DNA of 64,000 bases from an uncultured Marinicella sp. (GTDB lineage Bacteria; Pseudomonadota; Gammaproteobacteria; Xanthomonadales; Marinicellaceae): contig CANNAM010000013.1 in assembly GCA_947502595.1 (NCBI GenBank), positions 41,524-105,523 on the forward strand, in the 5' to 3' direction. The position numbers and the translations under genes are program-made. The notes beneath the pieces were generated by a model. It saw only the letters and a program-made list of their open reading frames with translations, did not search any database and was not told the origin of the DNA. This document shows, one piece after another, positions 57,266 to 64,000 of this stretch; positions within the stretch are counted from its first letter, which is position 1; each line of letters opens with the position of its first letter.

Positions 57266-58171
57266 ATGCGCATTCCTCTGGTTTACAGCCCATTTTATTC
57301 CTACAGCTTTCCTGCCAATCATCGCTTCCCGATGAGCAAGTTTCATCACCTGCACCAATGTTTAACTGAGGCAGGTCTGTTGACTGATCACAACCTGTTT
57401 CGCCCAGGCCAAGTCAAACCACAGGTGCTGCAATTGGCGCATGACCCAACTTACATCAATCGTTTCCAACACAACCAACTGAACCACAAAGAATTGCGCA
57501 AGATGGGTTTGCCCTGGAGTGATGCACTGGTCAAACGCTCAATGATATCACCCAACGGTACGCTGTTGGCTGGGGCCATTGCCTTGAACCACAGCATCGC
57601 CTGCCATTTGGCCGGTGGTACCCACCACGCACATTACGACCACGGTCGCGGCTACTGTATTTTCAACGATTTGGCAGTGGCGGCCAAAGCTTTGGTGGCA
57701 CAAGGCAAAGCCAAACGGGTGTTGATTTTTGATTGTGACGTACACCAAGGTGATGGCACTGCATCTATACTGGCCAATAATGATGACATTTTCACCTGTT
57801 CGATTCATTGCGAAAAAAACTTCCCCCACCACAAAGCCAACAGTGACTTAGATGTGGGACTGCCCAAAGGCATGGGCGATGAAGCCTACCTTGAAGTGGT
57901 ACATGACACCTTGACCCAAATGATTGACCGCTTTCAACCAGATTTGATATTTTATGATGCCGGTGTCGATGTCTATGCACATGATGGACTAGGCTATCTG
58001 GACATCAGTACAGCAGGTATTCTACAACGAGAGCGTTTGGTGCTATCCACAATTCGCCAACGCAACATCCCAGTGGCGACAGTGATTGGTGGCGGTTATG
58101 ACCAAGACCAAAAAGCCTTGGCCCAACGCCATGCTTTGGTGTTTCAGGCTGCCGCTGAATTGTACCCTTGA
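57266..58171 (+). CDS. Histone deacetylase family protein
   Basis: A 301-residue arginase/deacetylase-fold enzyme. The zinc site is visible in FDCDVHQGDG and YDAGVDVYAHDGLG, and HHAHYDHGRGYCIFNDLA is a family signature. It lies 33 bases after the S4 gene. Bacterial members deacetylate acetylpolyamines or proteins; the substrate here is not known. Confidence 0.9.
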   Translation: MRIPLVYSPFYSYSFPANHRFPMSKFHHLHQCLTEAGLLTDHNLFRPGQVKPQVLQLAHDPTYINRFQHNQLNHKELRKMGLPWSDALVKRSMISPNGTLLAGAIALNHSIACHLAGGTHHAHYDHGRGYCIFNDLAVAAKALVAQGKAKRVLIFDCDVHQGDGTASILANNDDIFTCSIHCEKNFPHHKANSDLDVGLPKGMGDEAYLEVVHDTLTQMIDRFQPDLIFYDAGVDVYAHDGLGYLDISTAGILQRERLVLSTIRQRNIPVATVIGGGYDQDQKALAQRHALVFQAAAELYP

Positions 58172-58378
58172 AGTTCACTAACTGTTAACACCCCAATCCC
58201 ATTCAGTTAACCGCAGCTGCCAAAAACTTGCTCAACAAAACCAGCGCCATTGGCGTTGAGTTATCCAACCAGCATAAATGCATTTTGCCCCCCAGCTACT
58301 GCATTTAAATCACACATCAATTGATTAATTGGAGAAAGTTAATTATTATAAATGGTACATATAAAGGGGAAATCTATC

Positions 58379-59326
58379 ATGTTTAAAACAGTCTGTTTAT
58401 CAGTGGCTGGCTTGCTGGCGCTTTTTATTCAATCAGTGAATGCCCAAGGCATTGAAGAATGGTCCAGCGGCTACCCAGATCACACGCATATCAACCACCA
58501 AAACAACGTCAACACCTATTTTGGCGCACCAGATATCAGTGAAGCATTGTTTGTTGGCACCAGCACCAACAACAACACGCCTGCGGGCACACTCAACGAT
58601 GTATTCGCCGTTGACCTCAGCAATACAGCACAATCCATCCTTTCTGCCAATGGCGTTTGGGGAGCCACCGCTGACCCAGAAAATGAGCGCATACTGTTCA
58701 CCCAATCTAGCGGCTCAGAACCACCGGTTGGTACAGTAGGTGGTGGGGATAATTTATTGGCACAGCCCTATACTGGTGGCAGCCCAAGTCTGCTCGGCAG
58801 GATAACCCTGGCAGGTGCTGGCTTACGTATAGACGGTCTGGCCTTGCGCAATGGCCGGTTGTACGGATTCAATGCGGGTAACGCCGTTGATAATGGCTTT
58901 TACCAAATCGATTTGAATACCTTTGAAGCCACCCTAATTGCTGCCAATGCAGACAGCATCAGCGGTTTGGACGCCGACCCAAAAACCTGTATCATTTATG
59001 GCACCAATGACACCACCGGCCAAGTCGTCCGCATTGCCCCCAATGGAAGCACTTTTGATTTAGCTGCCTACCCGGTAGGCATTAATGACATAGATGGGAT
59101 TGCAGTCGGCAATGGGTATGCTTATTTGGTGACCGATGAAAATCAGGACATTGCTGTATTGAACTTAAGCACCCTGCTCTATGAAACCCCACTGAGCTCG
59201 CCGTTCACCGCTGCCGACACTTTTTCAGCTGGCGCCTTGGCGGTTTTGCCACCAAGTCAAGCAGAAATCCTCGACCGCATTTTTGACAATGGCTTTGATT
59301 TTGATTATTGTGCCGACCCAGCATAA
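58379..59326 (+). CDS. Secreted protein with NGF-type C-terminal tail
   Basis: About 315 residues from the ATG at 58379 (GGGGA box upstream; the frame also opens at 58352). A signal peptide ends at SVNAQG. The body is rich in Gly, Asn and Thr, with repeated short strands (LRIDGLALRNGRLYGFNAGN, SISGLDADPKTCIIYGTND) suggesting a beta-propeller. The C-terminus ILDRIFDNGFDFDYC resembles that of the protein at 43393-46317. No enzymatic motif was recognised. Confidence 0.75.
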   Translation: MFKTVCLSVAGLLALFIQSVNAQGIEEWSSGYPDHTHINHQNNVNTYFGAPDISEALFVGTSTNNNTPAGTLNDVFAVDLSNTAQSILSANGVWGATADPENERILFTQSSGSEPPVGTVGGGDNLLAQPYTGGSPSLLGRITLAGAGLRIDGLALRNGRLYGFNAGNAVDNGFYQIDLNTFEATLIAANADSISGLDADPKTCIIYGTNDTTGQVVRIAPNGSTFDLAAYPVGINDIDGIAVGNGYAYLVTDENQDIAVLNLSTLLYETPLSSPFTAADTFSAGALAVLPPSQAEILDRIFDNGFDFDYCADPA

Positions 59327-59383
59327 GCACCCTCGGCAGTAAACCACCCAGCTGCACAATAAGCCTGTCTAAGGCATACTATT

Positions 59384-59419
59384 AAGTCAAGATTGGCGCT
59401 CAACAACCAATCTTGACTT
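59384..59419 (+). terminator. Hairpin after the secreted protein gene
   Basis: A perfect 13-base stem (AAGTCAAGATTGG 59384-59396; complement 59407-59419) with a 10-base loop, 58 bases after the stop. There is no long T-run. Probably a transcript end. Confidence 0.5.
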
Positions 59420-59510
59420 GGCTTTAGTAACTCGCCACACTGCAGTTGATATTTAAGCAGCAGCCAACCTAAAATAACAGCTGAATAAACAACCGCTGAC
59501 AGGTACATAA

Positions 59511-60230
59511 ATGCAAACAAAAACATACATCGCAGGTGGCTCCAAAGGCTTGGGTGCGGCCATGGTCAAAGTATTCAGTGGCGAAGGCCACGATGTCAGC
59601 GAGTTTTCCCGCTCTGGTACGGGTGTTCATCACATCAGCTGTGACTTCAATGACCTGGTTGCAATCAAGCGCACCCTACACAAGACATTTCAAACTCAGC
59701 ACCAACAGCAAAACATCAACCTGATCATCAACACCGCCACCCTCGCTCCATTTGGTCCATTGGCCAAAGCCGAAGCAAGCAGTGTAGAACAGCACCTACA
59801 GATCAACATTGAAAGCACCCTGGCATTGTTGCATGCCTTTGTTGTCGCGTTCCAAGAGCACCCAGCCAACAAAACCATTGCCTATATTTCATCTGGCGCA
59901 GCTAGGCGCCCAATACCCGGATTGGCCATGTACTCAGCCAGCAAAGCTTTCTTTGAGCGGTTGATTGATACCCTGGCCGAAGAACAAAAATCCCAAACCC
60001 ATGGCATCAAATGCATGATTATCAACCCCGGCGTCATGAACACCGGCATGCAAACTGAAATCCGCGCCCAAAGCACCGAAGACTTCCCCATGGTTGACCT
60101 ATGGAGCGACTTACACAAACAAGGCAAGTTAGCCGCCCCAGCAGACATAGCCAAAATCTGCCACCAACTGATCACCACCACAGGAAAAAACGGCGGCTAC
60201 TACAGCGCCCAAGAATACCTGGCCAAATAA
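59511..60230 (+). CDS. SDR family oxidoreductase
   Basis: A 239-residue short-chain dehydrogenase. The nucleotide-binding motif reads AGGSKGLGAAM and the catalytic Tyr-Lys pair is YSASKAFFERL, preceded by the Ser in YISSGAARR. The usual NNAG is NTAT here, a mild deviation. Substrate unknown. Standalone gene bordered by a hairpin upstream and repeats downstream. Confidence 0.85.
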   Translation: MQTKTYIAGGSKGLGAAMVKVFSGEGHDVSEFSRSGTGVHHISCDFNDLVAIKRTLHKTFQTQHQQQNINLIINTATLAPFGPLAKAEASSVEQHLQINIESTLALLHAFVVAFQEHPANKTIAYISSGAARRPIPGLAMYSASKAFFERLIDTLAEEQKSQTHGIKCMIINPGVMNTGMQTEIRAQSTEDFPMVDLWSDLHKQGKLAAPADIAKICHQLITTTGKNGGYYSAQEYLAK

Positions 60231-60260
60231 AACCCATGCCGAGCCTAAATCAAAAAAGTC

Positions 60261-60336
60261 ATTGCGAAGGACGCCTACATGGATGTAGGTAGTTAGGGCA
60301 ACGCAGGCGCAGTTGTCGAGGCACGACTGTAGCAAT
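60261..60336. repeat. Element A variant with a nested insert
   Basis: The ends match element A (ATTGCGAAGGA at the left; GACTGT then GCAAT at the right), but the middle GCGAAGC is replaced by about 50 bases. The insert contains the inverted repeat CCTACATGGATGTAGG and GGCAACGCAGGCGCAGTTG. It lies 30 bases after the SDR stop. Confidence 0.6.
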
Positions 60337-60378
60337 TTTTCAATACCGGTTCTAAGTCTGGGCTAACCCCAAAAAAAG

Positions 60379-61188
60379 CATGTCATTGCGAAGGAGCGAA
60401 GCGACTGTGGCAATCTCCCACCGCCAAGGCAATCCAAAACAAACACCATACCAACCCAAACCCAGATCTTTCGACTGCGCTCCGCTGCGCTCAAGATGAC
60501 AGGGAATTCTTTCATTCAGAGTAAAACTAAAAAGAAACATGTCATTGCGAAGGAGCGAAGCGACTGTGGCAATCTCCAAAAGCTAACGCAATCCCAAATA
60601 AATAAACATGTCATTGCGAAGGAGCGAAGCGACTGTGGCAATCTCCCAACGCCAACGCAATCCTAAACAAGCACCACACCAACCCAAACTGAGATCTTTC
60701 GACTGCGCTCCGCTGCGCTCAAGATGACAGGGAATTCTGTCATTCAGACTAAAACTAAATAGAAACATGTCATTGCGAAGGAGCGAAGCGACTGTGGCAA
60801 TCTCCCAACGCCAACGCAATCCTAAACAAGCACCAACCCAAACTGAGATCTTTCGACTGCGCTCCGCTGCGCTCAAGATGACAGGGAATCCTGTCATTCA
60901 GACTAAAACTAAATAGAAACATGTCATTGCGAAGGAGCGAAGCGACTGTGGCAATCTCCCAACGCCAACGCAATCCTAAACAAGCACCAACCCAAACTGA
61001 GATCTTTCGACTGCGCTCCGCTGCGCTCAAGATGACAGGGAATCCTGTCATTCAGACTAAAACTAAATAGAAACATGTCATTGCGAAGGAGCGAAGCGAC
61101 TGTGGCAATCTCCCAACGCCAACGCAATCCTAAACAATCACCACACCAACCCAAACCCAGATCTTTCGACTGCGCTCAAGATGACAGA
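60379..61188. repeat. Tandem array of composite repeats (elements A and B)
   Basis: Element A, 40 bases (TGTCATTGCGAAGGAGCGAA and flanks), occurs at 60379, 60538, 60607, 60766, 60920 and 61074. Element B, about 56 bases (AGATCTTTCGACTGCGCTCC, then TGACAGGGAATTC), occurs at 60464, 60692, 60846, 61000 and, truncated, at 61159. Full A-B units repeat every 154-159 bases, and the spacers between A and B are also conserved. Both elements have imperfect dyad symmetry. Minus-strand frames through the array are by-products of the repeat, not genes. Similar motifs are dispersed in many unrelated bacterial genomes, as far as I recall. Confidence 0.92.
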
Positions 61189-61228
61189 CTGTTGAGCCGA
61201 CGTAATGCCTGATTTGGCTTTTCGCTTG

Positions 61229-62416
61229 TTAACCCTTCTGAAGTGCTGGAATGAGTCTGTCTTGCAGAACGCGCCAAGCTGATTTATCGGACTCTTCATT
61301 GATATTCCAGCCATTAAAGACCACGATTAAACTGTATTCTGGGACCATCATTAAATACTGTCCTCCATAGCCGTTGCCTGCATAGATTTTAGTTTCACCT
61401 GACTCAGTGTATTCAGGAATCCACCATTGATAGCCATACCCCATATCCTTTCGCCAATCAGGGTTTACATCTTTAACCACAGGGCTGGTGGAGGTTGTGA
61501 GCCAATTTTCAGACACAATTTGTGTACCGTTCCATTGTCCGTTATTAAGCAACAGCTGGCCAATTTTAGCCAAATCTTCCGCTTTGAGGTACAAGCCACC
61601 TTCGGTATCAATTTCACCATCAGGGGTTTCTTTCCAATAGTAATCGTTAATCCCAAGTGGCTTAAATAATTGTTCTTCAGCCCATTGGTCGATTCTTTTG
61701 CCTGTTATGGTTCTGAGGACCTTGCCCAACAGAACGGTTGCCCCACCATTGTAAACAAAGCTGCTTCCAGGGACTTTATCCATTGGCTTACCTAAAATAT
61801 ATTCAATCCAATTCTCACTGGATTCCAATAAATAACAATCATTGGCTTGGTCATTGTGATCAGTCTCTTCATTCCAGAGCAAACCACTTCTCATGGTTAA
61901 TAAATCTTCAATGGTAATGTTTTGTTTTCGCTCATCCTGAAAGTACTCCCCATAGCCATTCAACAAGTGCATAACTTGGGTGTTTACAGCATAAGATCCA
62001 TTGGCATCCAGCGCCATACCCACCAAGATTGAAGTGATGCTTTTGGTGACTGATTGCAGGGTATGTAATTCACTGTTTTTATAGAAAGGGTGCCAATCAA
62101 TATTGTTGAAATCGTACTGTTGTTGGTGGTTACTTGCAGCATAGTTTTGAACTATGGCTGCATAGTCCTGCTTATATTTAAAATCAGCCAATAACTGATT
62201 GTTTTGTACCACCATAAATCGATCAATTAAGCCATAATCCCCATCGCTTATCTCTGAGTGAATAGCTTCTATTTCAGCAGCAATGGCTGAAGGTGTTATA
62301 ACCTCTGCTGTGTCGTTATCCGCTTTATAACTATTGTTTGAGTGACAGCCAAAAACCACCACTAAAAACAAAACTGACAACGGCAGCATTTTAATTTTAT
62401 TCATTGATATGCGCAT
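61229..62416 (-). CDS. Beta-lactamase-fold serine hydrolase lipoprotein
   Basis: About 395 residues. The start at 62416 has a GGGGGA box; an ATG at 62428 is upstream in frame. The N-terminus is a lipoprotein signal (LFLVVVFGCHSNN, Cys as lipobox). The catalytic S-X-X-K is SVTKSITS, and the Tyr motif is FVYNGGATVLLGK. The family includes class C beta-lactamases, DD-peptidases and esterases such as EstB. A penicillin-degrading function is not indicated by the sequence alone. It is bordered by the repeat array on one side. Confidence 0.85.
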   Translation of the reverse strand: MRISMNKIKMLPLSVLFLVVVFGCHSNNSYKADNDTAEVITPSAIAAEIEAIHSEISDGDYGLIDRFMVVQNNQLLADFKYKQDYAAIVQNYAASNHQQQYDFNNIDWHPFYKNSELHTLQSVTKSITSILVGMALDANGSYAVNTQVMHLLNGYGEYFQDERKQNITIEDLLTMRSGLLWNEETDHNDQANDCYLLESSENWIEYILGKPMDKVPGSSFVYNGGATVLLGKVLRTITGKRIDQWAEEQLFKPLGINDYYWKETPDGEIDTEGGLYLKAEDLAKIGQLLLNNGQWNGTQIVSENWLTTSTSPVVKDVNPDWRKDMGYGYQWWIPEYTESGETKIYAGNGYGGQYLMMVPEYSLIVVFNGWNINEESDKSAWRVLQDRLIPALQKG

Positions 62417-62428
62417 AATTTCCCCCAT

Positions 62429-62913
62429 TAATTAAACCTATCACAACAGTATACACAATTACCTATTTGGCGACTATAACTGCTATTAACTGAAGTGATA
62501 TTGCCTCCCCACTATCCACAGTAGTGCCTTCAAGGCAGAGAGGCTGTGGGTCTGAGAATATCAGTTCAGTTTGAAAGCGCTGTAAACTAAATAAACTCCG
62601 TTATTTCCTGCGAGGGCTGGAACCCAGGAACGCAATCTATCAGAGCGATATCATTTTATAAACTGAACCAAACTAAACAGGTTAACTAGTTCTTCATGCT
62701 CAGCATAAACCTAACGAGCTTATGGTGCCTACTGGCCTTAAGTGCTCTGCTGAAGGCTGCAAGTCCCACAATGCTGGAAAGCAAATGCTATAACCACATC
62801 AAGACCTAAGCACAGAAAAATCAATTGGCTCTGACCGCACCGATTTCCAGCTTAATTTTTTAGCCATGGTGCCTTTCTTGGCTTTTACTGACCTTGTTTT
62901 ATAGGTAGCACAA
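62429..62913. other. Gene-free stretch with a short dispersed repeat
   Basis: No gene recognised. 62605-62638 (TTCCTGCGAGGGCTGGAACC, then CAGGAACGCAATC) resembles another dispersed family with the pattern TTCCTGCG-N-GGCTGGAA-CCAGG. At 62820-62835, CAATTGGCTCTGACC recalls flanks of REP-associated elements, but this is too short to call. Confidence 0.35.
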
Positions 62914-62938
62914 AAAAGCAGGCGCTTGGCCTGCTTTT
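62914..62938 (-). terminator. Terminator downstream of the first small secreted gene
   Basis: Ten-base stem AAAAGCAGGC (62914-62923) and GCCTGCTTTT (62929-62938) with a 5-base loop. On the minus strand it ends in six Ts. It lies 32 bases after the stop at 62970. Confidence 0.85.
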
Positions 62939-62969
62939 CGACACATAACTTAAAGTCATTACCTGGTTA

Positions 62970-63185
62970 TTACAGGTCAAACCCTTCATAAATAATACCG
63001 CCATCACGCACACATGCATCATAAGCATTTGCCCAGCTGGTACTGTCATCATCTGCAAAATGGGTTATCCAAGATTGATAATGCGGATTTTCTGTTGTTG
63101 AGTTATGCAAACACAATAGATGGTATGCTTGGCTATCAAACGATAATGTAGATGCAAATAAGGTTGCAAATATAAATTTTTTCAT
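62970..63185 (-). CDS. Short secreted protein, unknown family (copy 1)
   Basis: A 71-residue protein with a signal peptide (MKKFIFATLFASTLSFDSQA) and a mature part of about 50 residues. It carries CLHN, HYQSWITHF, WANAYDAC and GGIIYEG. Two cysteines in the mature part could form a disulfide. A strong GAGGAG box precedes the ATG. It is clearly paralogous to the gene at 63379-63612. No family recognised. Confidence 0.8.
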   Translation of the reverse strand: MKKFIFATLFASTLSFDSQAYHLLCLHNSTTENPHYQSWITHFADDDSTSWANAYDACVRDGGIIYEGFDL

Positions 63186-63378
63186 GGTTTTCTCCTCTTT
63201 GTTTATTTAATAAAAAACTAATTAGATGATAAATATCTTTTCGTGAGCGCTTTGCATAACTTCCTGGTTATTGAGTGAATATCTAGAATCATGATGTTCA
63301 GAGCCCTAGCTCACAGGCAGCTCATGTTTGCTATTCCTGTTGATTTAATTTCAACTGGCTGTCCTATTTAATAACGAC

Positions 63379-63612
63379 TTAAGGGTAACTTACGATCGGT
63401 TCACCAGAGCCAAAATACATCAGACCGCCATTACCCGAACATGCATCAATGGCATTAGTTAGGCTCTGCGTATCATTGGCTGGGAAAGTAGTTACCCAAG
63501 ATTGGTAGTGCGAATTTAATGAGTCCTCGTTATGCAAACAGATCATATAGTTTGCGTGGCTATCAAACGACAATGTAGCTGCAAATAATGTTGCGAATAT
63601 AAATTTTTTCAA
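63379..63612 (-). CDS. Short secreted protein, unknown family (copy 2)
   Basis: A 77-residue paralogue of the 62970 gene. The signal peptide is nearly identical (KKFIFATLFAATLSFDSHA), and CLHN, HYQSWVTTF, LTNAIDAC and GNGGLMYFG are conserved. It starts at TTG (63612) with AGGAG seven bases upstream. The C-terminus is extended by about 8 residues relative to copy 1. Tandem, same strand, 193 bases apart, each with its own ribosome-binding site. Confidence 0.78.
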   Translation of the reverse strand: MKKFIFATLFAATLSFDSHANYMICLHNEDSLNSHYQSWVTTFPANDTQSLTNAIDACSGNGGLMYFGSGEPIVSYP

Positions 63613-63767
63613 GATGTTCTCCTGTTTAATTGAAGTGCCTCAATTATAGGAATGAAAGTCCTCAGGTTAAGTTTCTTTTAGGGAGTCTTGAGGGAATATT
63701 CAGGGGTTATTGTGGGAAGGTTTTATGGTAATCAATGCTGCACTTGACCAATAAATACCAGTTAAAC

Positions 63768-64000
63768 CAATCTCCCAAGGCCAACGCAATCCTAAACAAT
63801 CACCACACCAACCCAAACTGAGATCTTTCGACTGCGCTCCGCTGCGCTCAAGATGACAGGGAATTCTGTCATTCAGAGTAAAACTAAAAAGAAACATGTC
63901 ATTGCGAAGGAGCGAAGCGACTGTGGCAATCTCCTGATGCCAAGGCAATCCCTAACCCCGCCTGAGATCTTTCGACTGCGCTCCGCTGCGCTCAAGATGA
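63768..64000. repeat. Second array of the A/B composite repeat, cut by the window edge
   Basis: Starts with a truncated right end of element A (CAATCTCCC, 63768), then B at 63821-63876, A at 63895-63934, and B from 63965 to the edge. The spacer sequence is shared with the 60379-61188 array. The two arrays are in the same orientation and enclose 61229-63612. Confidence 0.9.

Noticed and set aside
60352..61154. Several overlapping minus-strand open frames of 75-104 residues containing LERSGAQSKDL
   Set aside because: They are translations of the repeat array; the 154-base period is not a multiple of three, so frames change between units and no start or ribosome-binding site is conserved.
60379..61188. 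Possible CRISPR array
   Set aside because: The repeats are 40 and 56 bases with conserved, non-unique spacers and a 154-159 base period, and no cas gene is in the window.
61229..62416. Beta-lactamase resistance gene
   Set aside because: The fold and S-X-X-K motif are shared by many esterases and peptidases, and nothing specific to antibiotic hydrolysis is visible.
63700..63948. An 82-residue minus-strand frame at the right edge
   Set aside because: Same repeat-derived sequence as the main array, not a gene.
1..64000. tRNA, rRNA or riboswitch genes
   Set aside because: None was recognised while reading the gaps; a covariance-model search was not possible, so small RNAs could be missed.

Overview
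The window reads as chromosomal DNA of a gammaproteobacterium. The recO-era-rnc-lepB-lepA-degP-rseC-rseA-rpoE block, the rpmF-plsX-fabHDG-acpP-fabF-pabBC-mltG-tmk-holB-pilZ block, the orn/rsgA divergent pair and a complete System I cytochrome c maturation operon are all typical of that class. Base composition looks moderately AT-leaning by eye (not computed). Two secreted proteins end in a short 'NGF' tail of a kind I associate with Xanthomonadales-like and Marinicella-like marine gammaproteobacteria. That is only a guess at lineage; no rRNA or tRNA gene is present to test it.

Layout. 1-535: start of an acyl-CoA carboxylase biotin-carboxylase subunit (minus). 717-9267 (minus): sigma-E envelope-stress module (rpoE, rseA, rseC, degP-like protease; no rseB) followed by lepA, lepB, a DUF4845 gene, rnc, era and recO. 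9315-12710 (minus): a FimX-like REC/PAS/GGDEF/EAL protein, an unknown small protein and PilZ, directly downstream of holB. 12713-23829 (minus): holB, tmk, mltG, pabC, pabB, fabF, acpP, fabG, fabD, fabH, plsX, rpmF and yceD. 24040-28705: ampD, tesB and a YitT-type membrane protein (plus), then an NhaC antiporter and a sirtuin (minus).

29132-38199 is the most unusual part. A membrane-anchored winged-helix/STAND-ATPase/TPR regulator with a small partner gene faces a four-gene operon: a secreted protein with one CXXCH heme site, a small protein resembling a cytochrome c tail without the heme motif, a LodA/GoxA-type tryptophylquinone enzyme and its LodB-type flavoprotein. In-phase direct repeats in the divergent promoter region look like a PhoB-type operator.

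38227-46317: a small coiled-coil protein, a decayed gene ending at a degenerate repeat, a DUF1338 protein, nnrS with a near-ideal CRP/FNR-family site, glnS and a large secreted multidomain protein. 46742-53595: a perfect FNR box and the ccmABCDEFGHI operon, which would supply heme attachment for the CXXCH protein. 53892-60230: pilH-like regulator, orn, rsgA, a yeast-type cytosine deaminase, a Nudix hydrolase, an S4 protein, a histone-deacetylase-family enzyme, a secreted protein and an SDR. 60261-64000: accessory-looking DNA with a tandem array of dispersed repeats (about 154-159 bp units), a beta-lactamase-fold lipoprotein, two paralogous short secreted proteins of unknown family, and the same repeat again at the right edge.
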